Positions 14,160-22,717 are shown, counted from the stretch's first letter. The stretch: DNA of 46,512 nt from Vulcanimicrobiota bacterium (GCA_030041225.1 JASHOG010000078.1:1-46512), one strand, 5' to 3'. Made by a program: numbers and translations. Notes: generated by a model not told the origin, from the sequence alone.

Positions 14160-16022
14160 CTATCCCCCGTTGATATCCAGATAGAGCTCCGTGGCGAACG
14201 CGAGGAGGAAGCCGAGCGTCATCATGCACGTTGCGGCGGCGCCGAGGCCGGTGCGACGGAGCACCGACCACATTTCACCGATCACGAAGACGAGAGCGCC
14301 GATGGCGATCGCAAGGAAGAAGACGGAGAGGAGCGGCGAGCTGAAGGCGTAGCCGACGACCGTCCCGAGAAACGTCGGCCCACCGGCGACGAGCCCCGCG
14401 ATGCCGATCTGCGTCCACGTCGGCACCACGCGTCCAACCATCGGTGCTGCGACGCCGAAGCCTTCGGTTGCGTTGTGCAACCCGAAGCCGATGATGAGCG
14501 CGATCGCGATGCCGGTCGCGCCGGATGCCGCGGAGGCGCCGATGGCAAGTCCTTCTCCGAAATTGTGCGCGCCGACGCCGATTGCAATGAGCGAGGCCAT
14601 AACAATGGGATGATCGGTCGTCGTTGCCGCTGCAGCGCGAAATGCCATCTTCTGAGCACCGCTGCCTAAGCCGACGAGCCCGAGCAACAACCCGCCGACG
14701 AAAACGGCAATGATCGCGACCGGGAAGGTGCCTCCGGACGCATGCCACGCGTTCACCTCGGTCACGATGGGCGCGATCGCGTTCTGCGCGATCTCGATCA
14801 CGAGATAGAGCAGGATCCCGATCGCCAGGGCGTTGAGCAGCGCGACGGTCGAGGGTTGCAAGCGCTGCGCGCGCGCGACGGGAAGGCCGAGAAAGATCGT
14901 AAACCCGGCGATCGCGCCGAGTAGCACGGTCATCCAGAAGGAAAGGCCGCGCGGGTGTTGCGCCTGCATGGCGGGCATCATTGCCGCGTACATCGTCGTC
15001 AGCGTGTCCGGCGTGCCGATGTAGTGAATCGCGGTGATGAGCCCGGCAGGCATACCGCTCGCGTCTTCGGTGTGATCGGCGACGTGACAGTGCACGAGCC
15101 ATGTTCCCGGTTGCGCGTTCGCGTCGACGACGACGTCAACACGCTGCCCAGGCGAGATGAGCACCGTATCCTCGACGTCGCGATAGGTCAGCGGCTCCGC
15201 ATCGCGCGCGATGATCTGCTGGTAGTGCCCATGCGTATGCATGGTGTGGAACTCTTCGCCGGAGATGTTGATCCAGCGAATCCGGAAACGCTCGCCTCGA
15301 CGAACGTTCATCGCTTGCGTCGCCGGGTATTCCTTGCCGTTGATGGTAAAGACGTTCTCGCTCGCGCTCTGAATCATCCACGACGAAAGAACCTCGAGAA
15401 AGTCATCGCCTAGGCCACGCTCGACGGGCAGCGGATGTGTGGGCAGAACGATGATCGCACCGTAGAGCCCGGAGTCGAGCATCGCCTCGTTGTCGTGCGT
15501 GTGGTAGATGAACGTTCCAGGCTGGTCCGCGACGAAGCGATAGACGAAGTGACCGCCGGTTGTTACGAGCGGCTGCGATATTCCGGGAACGCCGTCCATC
15601 GAGAGCGGAATGTCGTGGATTCCGTGCAGGTGAACGGTATCCGGCGTACTGTCGTCGTTCGTGTAGTTGATGACGACGCTGTCGCCTTGGTGCACGACGA
15701 TGGCGGGCCCCGGAACCACGCCGTTGTAGGTGTTCGCCAAGACGGTGAGCCCAGGTTTGATCGTCCACGGTGCCGCGCGCTCGACGATGTGAAAGACCTT
15801 CGTCCGTCCGCGACTCTGCGGGATCGCCTGATAGGCCCCGTCTGCACGGCGGAATACGCGCGACTCACCGGGAGCGGGAGTTGCGGCGGGAAGCGGTCCG
15901 CTTATGGGCTGTAGACCCGCGCTGCTCGGTGAGGTCACGGTGACCTCGTCCGCATCGGCAAGCACACGCGTCGGAAGAAGCGCCGACGCGAGGAGAAGAA
16001 GCGCGGTAAGATATTTAGGCAC
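14160..16022 (-). CDS. Two-domain multicopper oxidase fused to a ZIP metal transporter
   Basis: A 620-residue fusion. Residues 1-22 are a signal peptide. Residues about 70-335 form a two-cupredoxin oxidase with all copper motifs: HLH (131-133), HTH (174-176), HTMHTHGH (259-266) and HCHVADH (311-317) with Met 324. A linker rich in methionine follows (MYAAMMPAM, 344-352). From residue 360 eight hydrophobic segments make a ZIP transporter, with the metal-site motifs HNFGEG (486-491) and HNATEG (516-521). The oxidase would face the periplasm with ZIP in the inner membrane. By analogy with yeast Fet3-Ftr1 it may couple metal oxidation to transport; ferrous iron, manganese or copper are all possible. 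The gene starts at GTG 16022, 25 bases after the phosphatase gene. Confidence 0.9.
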   Translation of the reverse strand: MPKYLTALLLLASALLPTRVLADADEVTVTSPSSAGLQPISGPLPAATPAPGESRVFRRADGAYQAIPQSRGRTKVFHIVERAAPWTIKPGLTVLANTYNGVVPGPAIVVHQGDSVVINYTNDDSTPDTVHLHGIHDIPLSMDGVPGISQPLVTTGGHFVYRFVADQPGTFIYHTHDNEAMLDSGLYGAIIVLPTHPLPVERGLGDDFLEVLSSWMIQSASENVFTINGKEYPATQAMNVRRGERFRIRWINISGEEFHTMHTHGHYQQIIARDAEPLTYRDVEDTVLISPGQRVDVVVDANAQPGTWLVHCHVADHTEDASGMPAGLITAIHYIGTPDTLTTMYAAMMPAMQAQHPRGLSFWMTVLLGAIAGFTIFLGLPVARAQRLQPSTVALLNALAIGILLYLVIEIAQNAIAPIVTEVNAWHASGGTFPVAIIAVFVGGLLLGLVGLGSGAQKMAFRAAAATTTDHPIVMASLIAIGVGAHNFGEGLAIGASAASGATGIAIALIIGFGLHNATEGFGVAAPMVGRVVPTWTQIGIAGLVAGGPTFLGTVVGYAFSSPLLSVFFLAIAIGALVFVIGEMWSVLRRTGLGAAATCMMTLGFLLAFATELYLDINGG

Positions 16023-16028
16023 GCCTAA
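16015..16028. promoter_or_regulatory. DtxR/MntR-like palindrome over the start of the oxidase-ZIP gene
   Basis: TTAGGC-AC-GCCTAA is a perfect inverted repeat apart from its 2-base centre. It covers codons 1-3 of the fusion gene. TTAGG/CCTAA arms are typical of metal-dependent DtxR/IdeR/MntR repressor sites, which would suit a metal transporter. The match to a specific regulator's box is from memory and the regulator is not in this window. Confidence 0.45.
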
Positions 16029-16047
16029 CGCGTGTTCTCAGCGCGCC

Positions 16048-18084
16048 TTACTCAACCTGCCTCAGCCGATGAAGGCGCAGAGCCGCGGTAACGTGGTTAC
16101 CGTAGGCGCCGATATGTTCCACCGCGAGCCGATTGCTGAGTTGCCGAGCGATGAAGAGGCCGCGTCCGCCCTCGCTCAGGAGATCGCTCGGCAATCCACC
16201 GATCGACGCAAAGGCAGGACCGCGGTCGATGACGTGCAGCAGCGCTCCCTCGCCACACCACTCGAGCTGCACGTCGATTGCGCCGCGAGCGTGGCGTACG
16301 ACGTTGCCGATCAGCTCTCCGAAGACGAGCTCCGCCGCCTCGATAGCGTCTCGGTCGCCTGCGTTCGCGCGCAGGTATCTCACGAAGTCACCACGAGCGT
16401 CGTTAGCCGCCTGTGCGTTCTCAGCCGTGAACGCCCAACCCGTCGGCGCGTCGAAGCGCACTGTAAGAATGGCGACATCATCGCTGCGGCCCTCCAACAC
16501 GCAGGAGTCGCGGATGAACTCGGCGGGCGCGTGCGTATGGAGGATCGCATCGCTGCGCATCGCCTCGTGCAGCCGCTCCTCGCCGCCGCGAATGGCGGTG
16601 CGACACTCGACGAGCCCGTCGGTGTAGAGCACGAGAAGATCCATCCCTTCGAGCTTCGCTGTCGCGGTCTCGGACGGTCCCGCGTCGCGGACACCGAGCG
16701 GCAATCCTGTCGACTTCAGCTCGATGATCTCGCCGGAACGCCGCATGAGCGGTGGGCGATGCCCCGCGTTTGCATACCTCAGCAGCGTGCGATTCGCGTC
16801 GATGATCCCGCAGAATGCGGTGACGAGCAGATCCGGAACCGCTTGTCGCACGAGCTCGTCGACGGTAGCAAGAATGCGCGACGGGTCCGGCTCGTAAAGC
16901 GCTGCGACCGAGATCATTTGGCGGATGCGCGCCATGATCGAGGCTGCCTGCAGTCCACGCCCCATGACGTCGCCGATACCCACTAAGAGCGATCCATCAC
17001 GCAGAAGCACCGTGTCGTACCAATCGCCGCCGATCTCGACCTCATCGGAGCCGGCCTGGAAGATCGCATCGACGTGCATGCCTACAGGCTGCGCCAGTAC
17101 GAGCGGTAGCGCTGCTCGCTGAAATGTTTCGGCGATCCGGCGCTCGCGCTCGAAGCTGCGAGCGTTTTCGATTGCGATCGACGCTCGCCGCGCGGCGTCG
17201 CGGAGCAGGGGAACGTCGCGTGGGTCGAATGCCGTCGTGCCGTAGAAGATGTAGAGGCCGCCCAACGTCGCACCGCGGGACTCCAAAGGAATGGTGACCG
17301 ATGCATGCGCGCGCATCGGCGCGATCGCGGAGGCGAGGTACGGCCAAAGCTGCTTGCGGCCGGCCTCGACGTCGAAGTGACGAATGACGCGTGGTCGTCC
17401 GTCGCGTAATCGCAGCCACTCGCGCTGTTCCGCCTCGGGCGTCAGGATACGCTGGCCGCGCATTCCCGCGAGGACCGCAGCGCTCTGCGGATCCCGATGC
17501 GCTGTCGCAACCGGGCGCAGCGAGCCGTCGACGTCGGCGAGTGCGACAATCGCGACGTCCGCAAGCTCTGAGACGATGAGCGAACAAAAATCCGCGAACG
17601 TCCTCTTCAGATCGAACGAAGTAAAGAGCGCCTCGTCTGCACGCGCGGTGAAGGCGAGGCCTTCGCGCGCGCGTCGCTGCTCGTCGACGTCCGTGCAGGT
17701 TCCCACCCACCGAACGATTGCGCCGCGCTCGTCACGCACGGGAGCTGCGCGCGCGATGAACCAGCGATACGACTCTGTTCCCGCTCGGCGGAGCCGATAC
17801 TCGCACTCGTAGTTTTGCCCGCTCGCCAAGGCGCCGCTCCAGCGCTCCCACATACCAGGGAGGTCATCGGGGTGCACGACGCCCTTCGAGGCGCCATAGG
17901 CCGCATTCGCGGATTCGACGGTGAGGCCGGTGTACTCGTTCCACCGCCGGTTGAAGTACTCAAATCTACCGTCGGGACGAGCAAGCCAGACGAGCTGCGG
18001 CATCGCATCGGCGATCAACGCAAAGCGCTCGACGCTCTCTTCGAGAGCGTCACGAAGGGAGCCGAGGTTGTTACTATCGGTCAC
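16048..18084 (-). CDS. PAS-GAF-PP2C phosphatase with C-terminal anti-sigma-type kinase domain
   Basis: A 678-residue cytoplasmic signalling protein. Order: PAS domain (about 15-140; WLARPDGRFEYFNRRW, GVVHPDDLPGMWE), GAF domain (about 155-320), SpoIIE-type PP2C phosphatase (about 325-535; GGDWYDTVLL, GIGDVMGRG, YANAGHRPPL, VLYTDGLVE, GRSDDVAI) and an RsbW-like HATPase domain (about 545-675; ELVFGELIGNVVRHA, DRGPAF, GGRGLFIARQL). Such proteins act at both ends of a partner switch: the phosphatase activates an anti-anti-sigma factor, the kinase inactivates it. No sigma factor or STAS protein is next to it. GTG 18084 is preferred to an ATG at 18144 because it has GAGAGA ahead and leaves room for a promoter between the divergent genes. 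Confidence 0.87.
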   Translation of the reverse strand: MTDSNNLGSLRDALEESVERFALIADAMPQLVWLARPDGRFEYFNRRWNEYTGLTVESANAAYGASKGVVHPDDLPGMWERWSGALASGQNYECEYRLRRAGTESYRWFIARAAPVRDERGAIVRWVGTCTDVDEQRRAREGLAFTARADEALFTSFDLKRTFADFCSLIVSELADVAIVALADVDGSLRPVATAHRDPQSAAVLAGMRGQRILTPEAEQREWLRLRDGRPRVIRHFDVEAGRKQLWPYLASAIAPMRAHASVTIPLESRGATLGGLYIFYGTTAFDPRDVPLLRDAARRASIAIENARSFERERRIAETFQRAALPLVLAQPVGMHVDAIFQAGSDEVEIGGDWYDTVLLRDGSLLVGIGDVMGRGLQAASIMARIRQMISVAALYEPDPSRILATVDELVRQAVPDLLVTAFCGIIDANRTLLRYANAGHRPPLMRRSGEIIELKSTGLPLGVRDAGPSETATAKLEGMDLLVLYTDGLVECRTAIRGGEERLHEAMRSDAILHTHAPAEFIRDSCVLEGRSDDVAILTVRFDAPTGWAFTAENAQAANDARGDFVRYLRANAGDRDAIEAAELVFGELIGNVVRHARGAIDVQLEWCGEGALLHVIDRGPAFASIGGLPSDLLSEGGRGLFIARQLSNRLAVEHIGAYGNHVTAALRLHRLRQVE

Positions 18085-18195
18085 TTCTCTCGCCACCCTG
18101 GGGCTGTGGGGTACCGATGACTCTATTCCCCGCCACCGGTCCAACCAAACGCGCGGGTGCCAGGTCGGGCTTCCGCAAGGAGGGAAGCACTTGCC

Positions 18196-19788
18196 GTGTT
18201 GGGAGTGCAGGTGCCGCGTTCCGCCGTTACGCGCGTTCTGCTGCGCACGTCGCTCATTACGATCGCGTTACTGCTGATCACCTTCGCCGTGGCAACGGTC
18301 GCCGAGCAGCTGACGGCGCGACGCATGGTCACGCAGGAAGAAGCGGTCAGGCGTGCTCAGATGGAGGGCTCGCTCGTTCTCCGCCTCCAGCTTGACGAGG
18401 AGACCGGCGTTCGCGGCTACGCTCTCACCGGAGAGCGTACTTTCCTCACGCCGTACATGCGGGCGCGCGGGAAGATGGGAGCCGCGCTGCAGACGTTCGC
18501 CTCGCAAGCCGGCAGCATCGACGCGAGCATGGTCCCGCTCGAACGCGGGCTGCGTGCGATCAACAGTCGCTGGCTTACGCGCGTCGCCTCACCTCTCATC
18601 GCGAATCGAGTACGAGGCGATCGCGGTGCGCGTGAGATCGAGGGAAAGATGCTCATCGATCGCTTCAGATCCCTCTGGAACCGCGCCTATCTTTCGTTGA
18701 ACGCGGTCGCGCAGATCGACGATCGCGATGCGAGCAACACGTTGCGGCGGATCCTCGACGGCAGCGTGCTCTTCGGCGTCGCACTCGCGCTCGGATTGTT
18801 TTTCTATGCAGGCGTTCAAGCGCGCCTTGCGCACGAGATCGCGACTCGGGGACAAGAGTACGAACGGCTCCGGCGCATGACCGCGACGATGCAGGAGGCG
18901 TTTCTCGCCGAACCTCTGCCGCAGGTGCGGACGCTGACATTCGACGCCGTCTACGCCCCAGCGCTCGAGGAGGCGCGAGTGGGCGGTGATTGGTACGGCG
19001 TGTTCGCGCTTCCCGACGGCCGCGTCTACTTTTCAATGGGCGACGTTGCGGGTCACGGTATCGCCGCCTCGGTCCTGATGGCGCGCATTCGCCAGACGGT
19101 CCTTTCGCTTGCGATGCACGAGAGAGACCCCGCCGTCGTGCTCTCGCGAGCGAACGACGTGCTACGCTTGAGCACCGATACGTTCGTCACCGCACTCTGC
19201 GGCTTCGTCGATCCGCGTACGTTCGAGATTGCGTACGCTACCGCGGGGCATTGGCCGCCGCTGCTCATCGGTCCCGACGGCGAGGGAATCTTCCTTCCGT
19301 ACACGGGCACGCCGCTCGGCGTCGCACCGGATCCTGGGACGCGTACATTCGTCCGGCAAGCATTGCCGGGCTCGATGCTCGTCCTCTACACCGACGGCAT
19401 CACGGAGTTCGACCATGACGTCATAGCGGGGGAGCGCCGCTTGCGCGAAGTCGCCAGAACCGTTTGGCGGGAGAACGGCGAGCATCCCGCAAGTGCCATT
19501 CTCGGAGGGACCCTGCACCTAGCGAAACAGTCGGACGACATCGCGTTACTCGTCATTCGCTTCAACGCTCAACCTGTTGCCGTAGGCGCCGGCTCCGTAC
19601 GGAGCGAAACCGAGGAGGGTGAAAGCCCCTCGCGTCGTCGCGGCGATCCTGATTCTCGCAGTGATCGCGTTCATCGTCTGGTTCTTCCTTTTACGTCCGA
19701 CCCCGCAACCCGGAACGCTCACGATCTACTACACGAATCTGGATGGGAACTCCCTGGGGACGTGGACGATCACGAGGAGACCGGCTGA
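18196..19788 (+). CDS. CHASE3-like sensor with SpoIIE-type PP2C phosphatase
   Basis: A membrane sensor of about 530 residues starting at GTG 18196, chosen because AAGGAGGG lies 11 bases upstream. A first membrane helix (SLITIALLLITFAVATVA) is followed by an extracytoplasmic CHASE3-type helical domain (EETGVRGYALTGERTFLTPY), a second helix near residue 205 (VLFGVALALGLFFYAGV) and a PP2C domain with GGDWYGVFALPDG, GDVAGHG, TAGHWPPLL, VLYTDGITEF and QSDDIALL. It should dephosphorylate an anti-anti-sigma factor in response to an outside signal. The last 56 codons run in a different frame over the start of the GerM gene and have no PP2C character, so the natural end may lie near 19585 with a lost stop or a frameshift. 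Confidence 0.82.
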   Translation: MLGVQVPRSAVTRVLLRTSLITIALLLITFAVATVAEQLTARRMVTQEEAVRRAQMEGSLVLRLQLDEETGVRGYALTGERTFLTPYMRARGKMGAALQTFASQAGSIDASMVPLERGLRAINSRWLTRVASPLIANRVRGDRGAREIEGKMLIDRFRSLWNRAYLSLNAVAQIDDRDASNTLRRILDGSVLFGVALALGLFFYAGVQARLAHEIATRGQEYERLRRMTATMQEAFLAEPLPQVRTLTFDAVYAPALEEARVGGDWYGVFALPDGRVYFSMGDVAGHGIAASVLMARIRQTVLSLAMHERDPAVVLSRANDVLRLSTDTFVTALCGFVDPRTFEIAYATAGHWPPLLIGPDGEGIFLPYTGTPLGVAPDPGTRTFVRQALPGSMLVLYTDGITEFDHDVIAGERRLREVARTVWRENGEHPASAILGGTLHLAKQSDDIALLVIRFNAQPVAVGAGSVRSETEEGESPSRRRGDPDSRSDRVHRLVLPFTSDPATRNAHDLLHESGWELPGDVDDHEETG

Positions 19789-20134
19789 GCAGAATGAAGG
19801 CTCCGCAGCGTACCTTCAATATGAAGTGCGCTACGCAGCGGTGCAGAATGTCGCAGGGCCGCCGAGCGGCCGACACGTGATTCGCTTTCCGCCTGGGACA
19901 CGCGTGGACAGTGCCTCAATCGATGGCTCAACCGCCGATATCGACCTCTCCAACGATGTAACGCAGCAGAGCGGCACGTTCGGCGAGAACGGCGAGTTCA
20001 AGGCGCTCGTCTACACACTCACGGCGATTCCCGGCATCGATGCGGTGCAGATCACCATCGCCGGCCGGCGTCTCCAAACACTCCCCCACGGAAACCTTGA
20101 GCTCGACACCCCGCTCCGTCGCTCTGACTGGTAG
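19619..20134 (+). CDS. GerM domain lipoprotein-like membrane-anchored protein
   Basis: A 171-residue protein with an N-terminal membrane anchor (VVAAILILAVIAFIVWFFLL, residues 6-25) and a GerM domain over the rest, recognisable by the starting strand TLTIYYTNLDGNSL, the segment FPPGTRVDSASIDGSTADIDLS and the closing VYTLTAIPGIDAVQITIAG. GerM domains occur in sporulation and cell-wall proteins and are often next to amidases, as here. The start GTG 19619 lies inside the preceding gene's final frame, an overlap of 170 bases. The amidase gene overlaps its 3' end, so GerM, amidase and racemase form one operon. Confidence 0.85.
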   Translation: MKAPRVVAAILILAVIAFIVWFFLLRPTPQPGTLTIYYTNLDGNSLGTWTITRRPAEQNEGSAAYLQYEVRYAAVQNVAGPPSGRHVIRFPPGTRVDSASIDGSTADIDLSNDVTQQSGTFGENGEFKALVYTLTAIPGIDAVQITIAGRRLQTLPHGNLELDTPLRRSDW

Positions 20135-21941
20135 CGTGCTCCTCGCCGCTGTCATCCTGAGCGTAGCGAGCTTTCGCGAGGCGAAGGCGAGCGAGGCCGA
20201 AGGAGCGCCTCTGACCATCGTTAACGCGCAATTCGTCAGCGTCAACGATCCGTCGCTGCGGACGCTGCTGCGGGACCTCGGCGACACGATCGCCTGGCGA
20301 CACGGCGAGCGCGACGTCCTCATCACAACCGCGAACCATACGGTCGTGACCTTCACCGTCGGTGACCGGCGATACGAGATCGGCCCCTTTGGCGCTCAAG
20401 CGCGCTACGCGCCCTACACGAAAAACGGCATACCGTATCTTCCTTTGAAGGAGCTGCTTGCGACGCTCTGGGTCGCGCCGGTCCAGTCGGGGCGCGATCT
20501 CGTGCTCGAGCCGCAGCTGGCCTCCATCGATGTGCGCAGCACGACCACGGGAACGACGCTGGTTGCGCGCGCCGCGGTGCCCCTACGTCCGCGCATCGTG
20601 CAGCGCAGCAGCACGCGGGTGGTCTATCAGTTTTCGGGTATCGGCTCAGCCGTCGGCGGTACGCGCACGCTCAACGGTGGCGGCATTCGCGACTTCGTCA
20701 TCCGCACGACGGGCACGCTTGCAACGGCGCAGACGTTCCTCACGGTCGATCTGCTGGCAGGAGCGACGCTCTCGCAACCGGGCAGCGACGATGGCCGCGA
20801 CTTCGCGCTCTTCGTTCGCGCGAAGAGCGTTGCTGCCGTCTCCGCGACGCCACAGAGCGGCGCCACGCAGGTGCCGCGCGAGGCTCAGGTCACCGGCGTC
20901 GACGTCATTCCGACACAGGAGAGTTTCACCGTAGCGATCGTCGTGAGCGGCGATGCAGCCTACACATGGCACCGGCTCGCAGCGCCCGACAATCGCTTCT
21001 GGATCGACGTGGACGGCGCGCATCTTGCAGTGCCGTCGCGAGACGATCGATGGAACGGGCATGTCACCGGCGTACGCGTCGACCAAGACACGCCCTCCAA
21101 CGTACGCGTTGCCCTTTCTTTGGCGCAGCCTCTGCTCATCACCGTTGTTCCGTCGGGTAGCGGCCTGCGTATCATCGTAGCAAACGACGTTGCGCTGAAC
21201 CCATCGCGCAGCGGCTATGGAAGCATCGGCTCCATCGTCTCATCCGCACAAGAATCGCCGCCGCCGACGCCGGCGCCTGAGCCCACGGAGCTCCTGACAC
21301 CGGTGCCGCTCGGCGCACAGCAGTTCGCGCCGAGGGAGTACATTCCGACGAATCCGCGGCTCATCGTCATCGATCCGGGGCACGGCGGTAACGACCCCGG
21401 AACGATCTATCGCGGCGTCGAGGAGAAGACGTTAACGCTCGACATGGCGCTGCGTTTGCGCAGCATTCTCCTCGCACACGGCTGGCAAGTGCGGATGACG
21501 CGTACGACGGACACGGCGGTAGATCCCGACGCGCAGACCGACCACGATGAGCTGCAAGCGCGCGATGACGTCGCCAACGAGAACGGCGCACGCCTCTTCA
21601 TCGCTATTCATGTCAATGCGTATGGGGGCTCCTCGATTCCGAAAGGCACGACAAGTTACTACTCAAAATCCGACGACGTGCCCCTCGCGCGAGACGTCGA
21701 GGACGCGATTGCGCGCGAGGCGGGAACGCAGGACGACGGCATCGTGAAGAGCAGGCTCTACGTGACGCTTCACGCACTCATGCCGGCGGTTCTGGTCGAG
21801 ACCGCCTTCCTCACGAACCAGAGCGATTTCGCGAAGCTGGAATCTCCTGCATGGCGGCAGCGCATTGCGCAGGCAATGGCTGACGGCATCGAAACGTACG
21901 CGCGCGACTTCCCTGCTCCAACGCCCTCGCCCGGCGGATGA
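20097..21941 (+). CDS. N-acetylmuramoyl-L-alanine amidase with stalk and AMIN domains
   Basis: A periplasmic zinc amidase of about 614 residues that cuts the peptide side chain from peptidoglycan. After the signal peptide come a copper-amine-oxidase-N-type stalk domain (residues about 35-140), two AMIN-like domains for envelope localisation (about 145-210 and 260-355), a Pro-rich linker (PPPTPAPEPTELLTP) and the amidase_3 domain (about 420-605). Zinc and catalytic residues are seen in DPGHGGNDPG, GVEEKTLTLD, AIHVNAYGG and VETAFLTNQ. The start is uncertain: TTG 20097 gives a good signal peptide, GTG 20136 is an alternative directly after the GerM stop. The stop overlaps murI as ATGA. A repeat-like element forms part of the signal region. 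Confidence 0.87.
   Translation: MSSTPRSVALTGSVLLAAVILSVASFREAKASEAEGAPLTIVNAQFVSVNDPSLRTLLRDLGDTIAWRHGERDVLITTANHTVVTFTVGDRRYEIGPFGAQARYAPYTKNGIPYLPLKELLATLWVAPVQSGRDLVLEPQLASIDVRSTTTGTTLVARAAVPLRPRIVQRSSTRVVYQFSGIGSAVGGTRTLNGGGIRDFVIRTTGTLATAQTFLTVDLLAGATLSQPGSDDGRDFALFVRAKSVAAVSATPQSGATQVPREAQVTGVDVIPTQESFTVAIVVSGDAAYTWHRLAAPDNRFWIDVDGAHLAVPSRDDRWNGHVTGVRVDQDTPSNVRVALSLAQPLLITVVPSGSGLRIIVANDVALNPSRSGYGSIGSIVSSAQESPPPTPAPEPTELLTPVPLGAQQFAPREYIPTNPRLIVIDPGHGGNDPGTIYRGVEEKTLTLDMALRLRSILLAHGWQVRMTRTTDTAVDPDAQTDHDELQARDDVANENGARLFIAIHVNAYGGSSIPKGTTSYYSKSDDVPLARDVEDAIAREAGTQDDGIVKSRLYVTLHALMPAVLVETAFLTNQSDFAKLESPAWRQRIAQAMADGIETYARDFPAPTPSPGG
20151..20209 (+). repeat. Dispersed-repeat-like element, copy 1
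   Basis: The stretch begins GTCATCCTGAGCGTAGCGAG and ends GAGGCCGAAGGAGCGCC. A sequence of the type TGTCATCCTGAGC...GTCGAAGGA is a common short dispersed element in bacterial genomes. A second, related copy lies at 35366-35443. Here it is read through as part of the amidase signal region (VILSVASFREAKASEAEGA). Confidence 0.5.
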
Positions 21942-22717
21942 TCGGGCTCTTCGACTCAGGCCTGGGCGGGCTCACCGTACTGCGCCGGCTGCGCGAGCGC
22001 TTGCCGGAGGCCGACATCCTCTACTACGCGGATCAGGCAAACGTTCCGTACGGCGACAAGAGTCCCGACGAGCTCCTGCCCCTCCTGCACGCGAACATCA
22101 CGTGGCTCAACGACCATGGTGCAGATGCGATCGTCATGGCGTGCAATACGAGTTGCTCGATCGCGAGCCTCTACGGCTGGCCTCCCTCACGCGCGCCGAT
22201 CTTCGATCTCATCGAGGCTGCGGCCGAGGCGGTGGCAGAAAGAGCCTATCAGCGCATTGCCGTGATCGCGACGATTGCGACGGTTCGCTCCGGCGCGTAC
22301 GGCCGCGCGATCGGTGCAAGGAATCCAAGCGCGCGCGTTTTCGAGATCGCCGCGCCGGCGCTCGTGCCGCTCATCGAATCTCAAGCGGCGACGGCGGACG
22401 TCGAAGCGGCGGTCGCCGAGCTCTGCGCACAGATTCCGAAGAATATCGATGCGCTCGTCTACGGCTGCACGCACTATCCGCTTATCGACGATCTCTTCGC
22501 GCTTCACCTCGACCCGCGTATTGCGCGCATCGACCCCGCGGTCGCGCAAGCCGCGCGCGTCTATCGGGCCGCGCAAACAGCGCAGTTCGCGAACGGTCGA
22601 GGCGCGACGCGCTACGTCACGACGGGCGAGCCTGACTCCTTTTTCCTATCGGCGCCGAGCCAGCGATCGGGGAGGGACTCGCGAGTAAACGTGCGCGGCA
22701 GCGTTCCGCGCGGATGA
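21938..22717 (+). CDS. murI: Glutamate racemase
   Basis: A 259-residue glutamate racemase, converting L- to D-glutamate for peptidoglycan in the cytoplasm. The family motifs are complete: FDSGLGGLTVLR at the start with the aspartate/serine pair, YYADQANVPYGDKS, the first catalytic cysteine in VMACNTSCSIA and the second in YGCTHYPLI. The length is standard. Its ATG overlaps the amidase stop (ATGA), which fits a cell-wall operon with GerM and the amidase. The last 30 residues (SRVNVRGSVPRG) are variable. Confidence 0.95.
   Translation: MIGLFDSGLGGLTVLRRLRERLPEADILYYADQANVPYGDKSPDELLPLLHANITWLNDHGADAIVMACNTSCSIASLYGWPPSRAPIFDLIEAAAEAVAERAYQRIAVIATIATVRSGAYGRAIGARNPSARVFEIAAPALVPLIESQAATADVEAAVAELCAQIPKNIDALVYGCTHYPLIDDLFALHLDPRIARIDPAVAQAARVYRAAQTAQFANGRGATRYVTTGEPDSFFLSAPSQRSGRDSRVNVRGSVPRG

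Noticed and set aside
16090-19600. Shared string CCGTAGGCGCCG at 16098 and 19580
   Set aside because: It is read in opposite directions in unrelated parts of the two phosphatase genes and is only about a dozen GC-rich bases, so chance is a sufficient explanation.
19619-20134. Sporulation capability from GerM and SpoIIE-like domains
   Set aside because: Both domains are widespread in non-spore formers and no spore-specific gene is present in the window.
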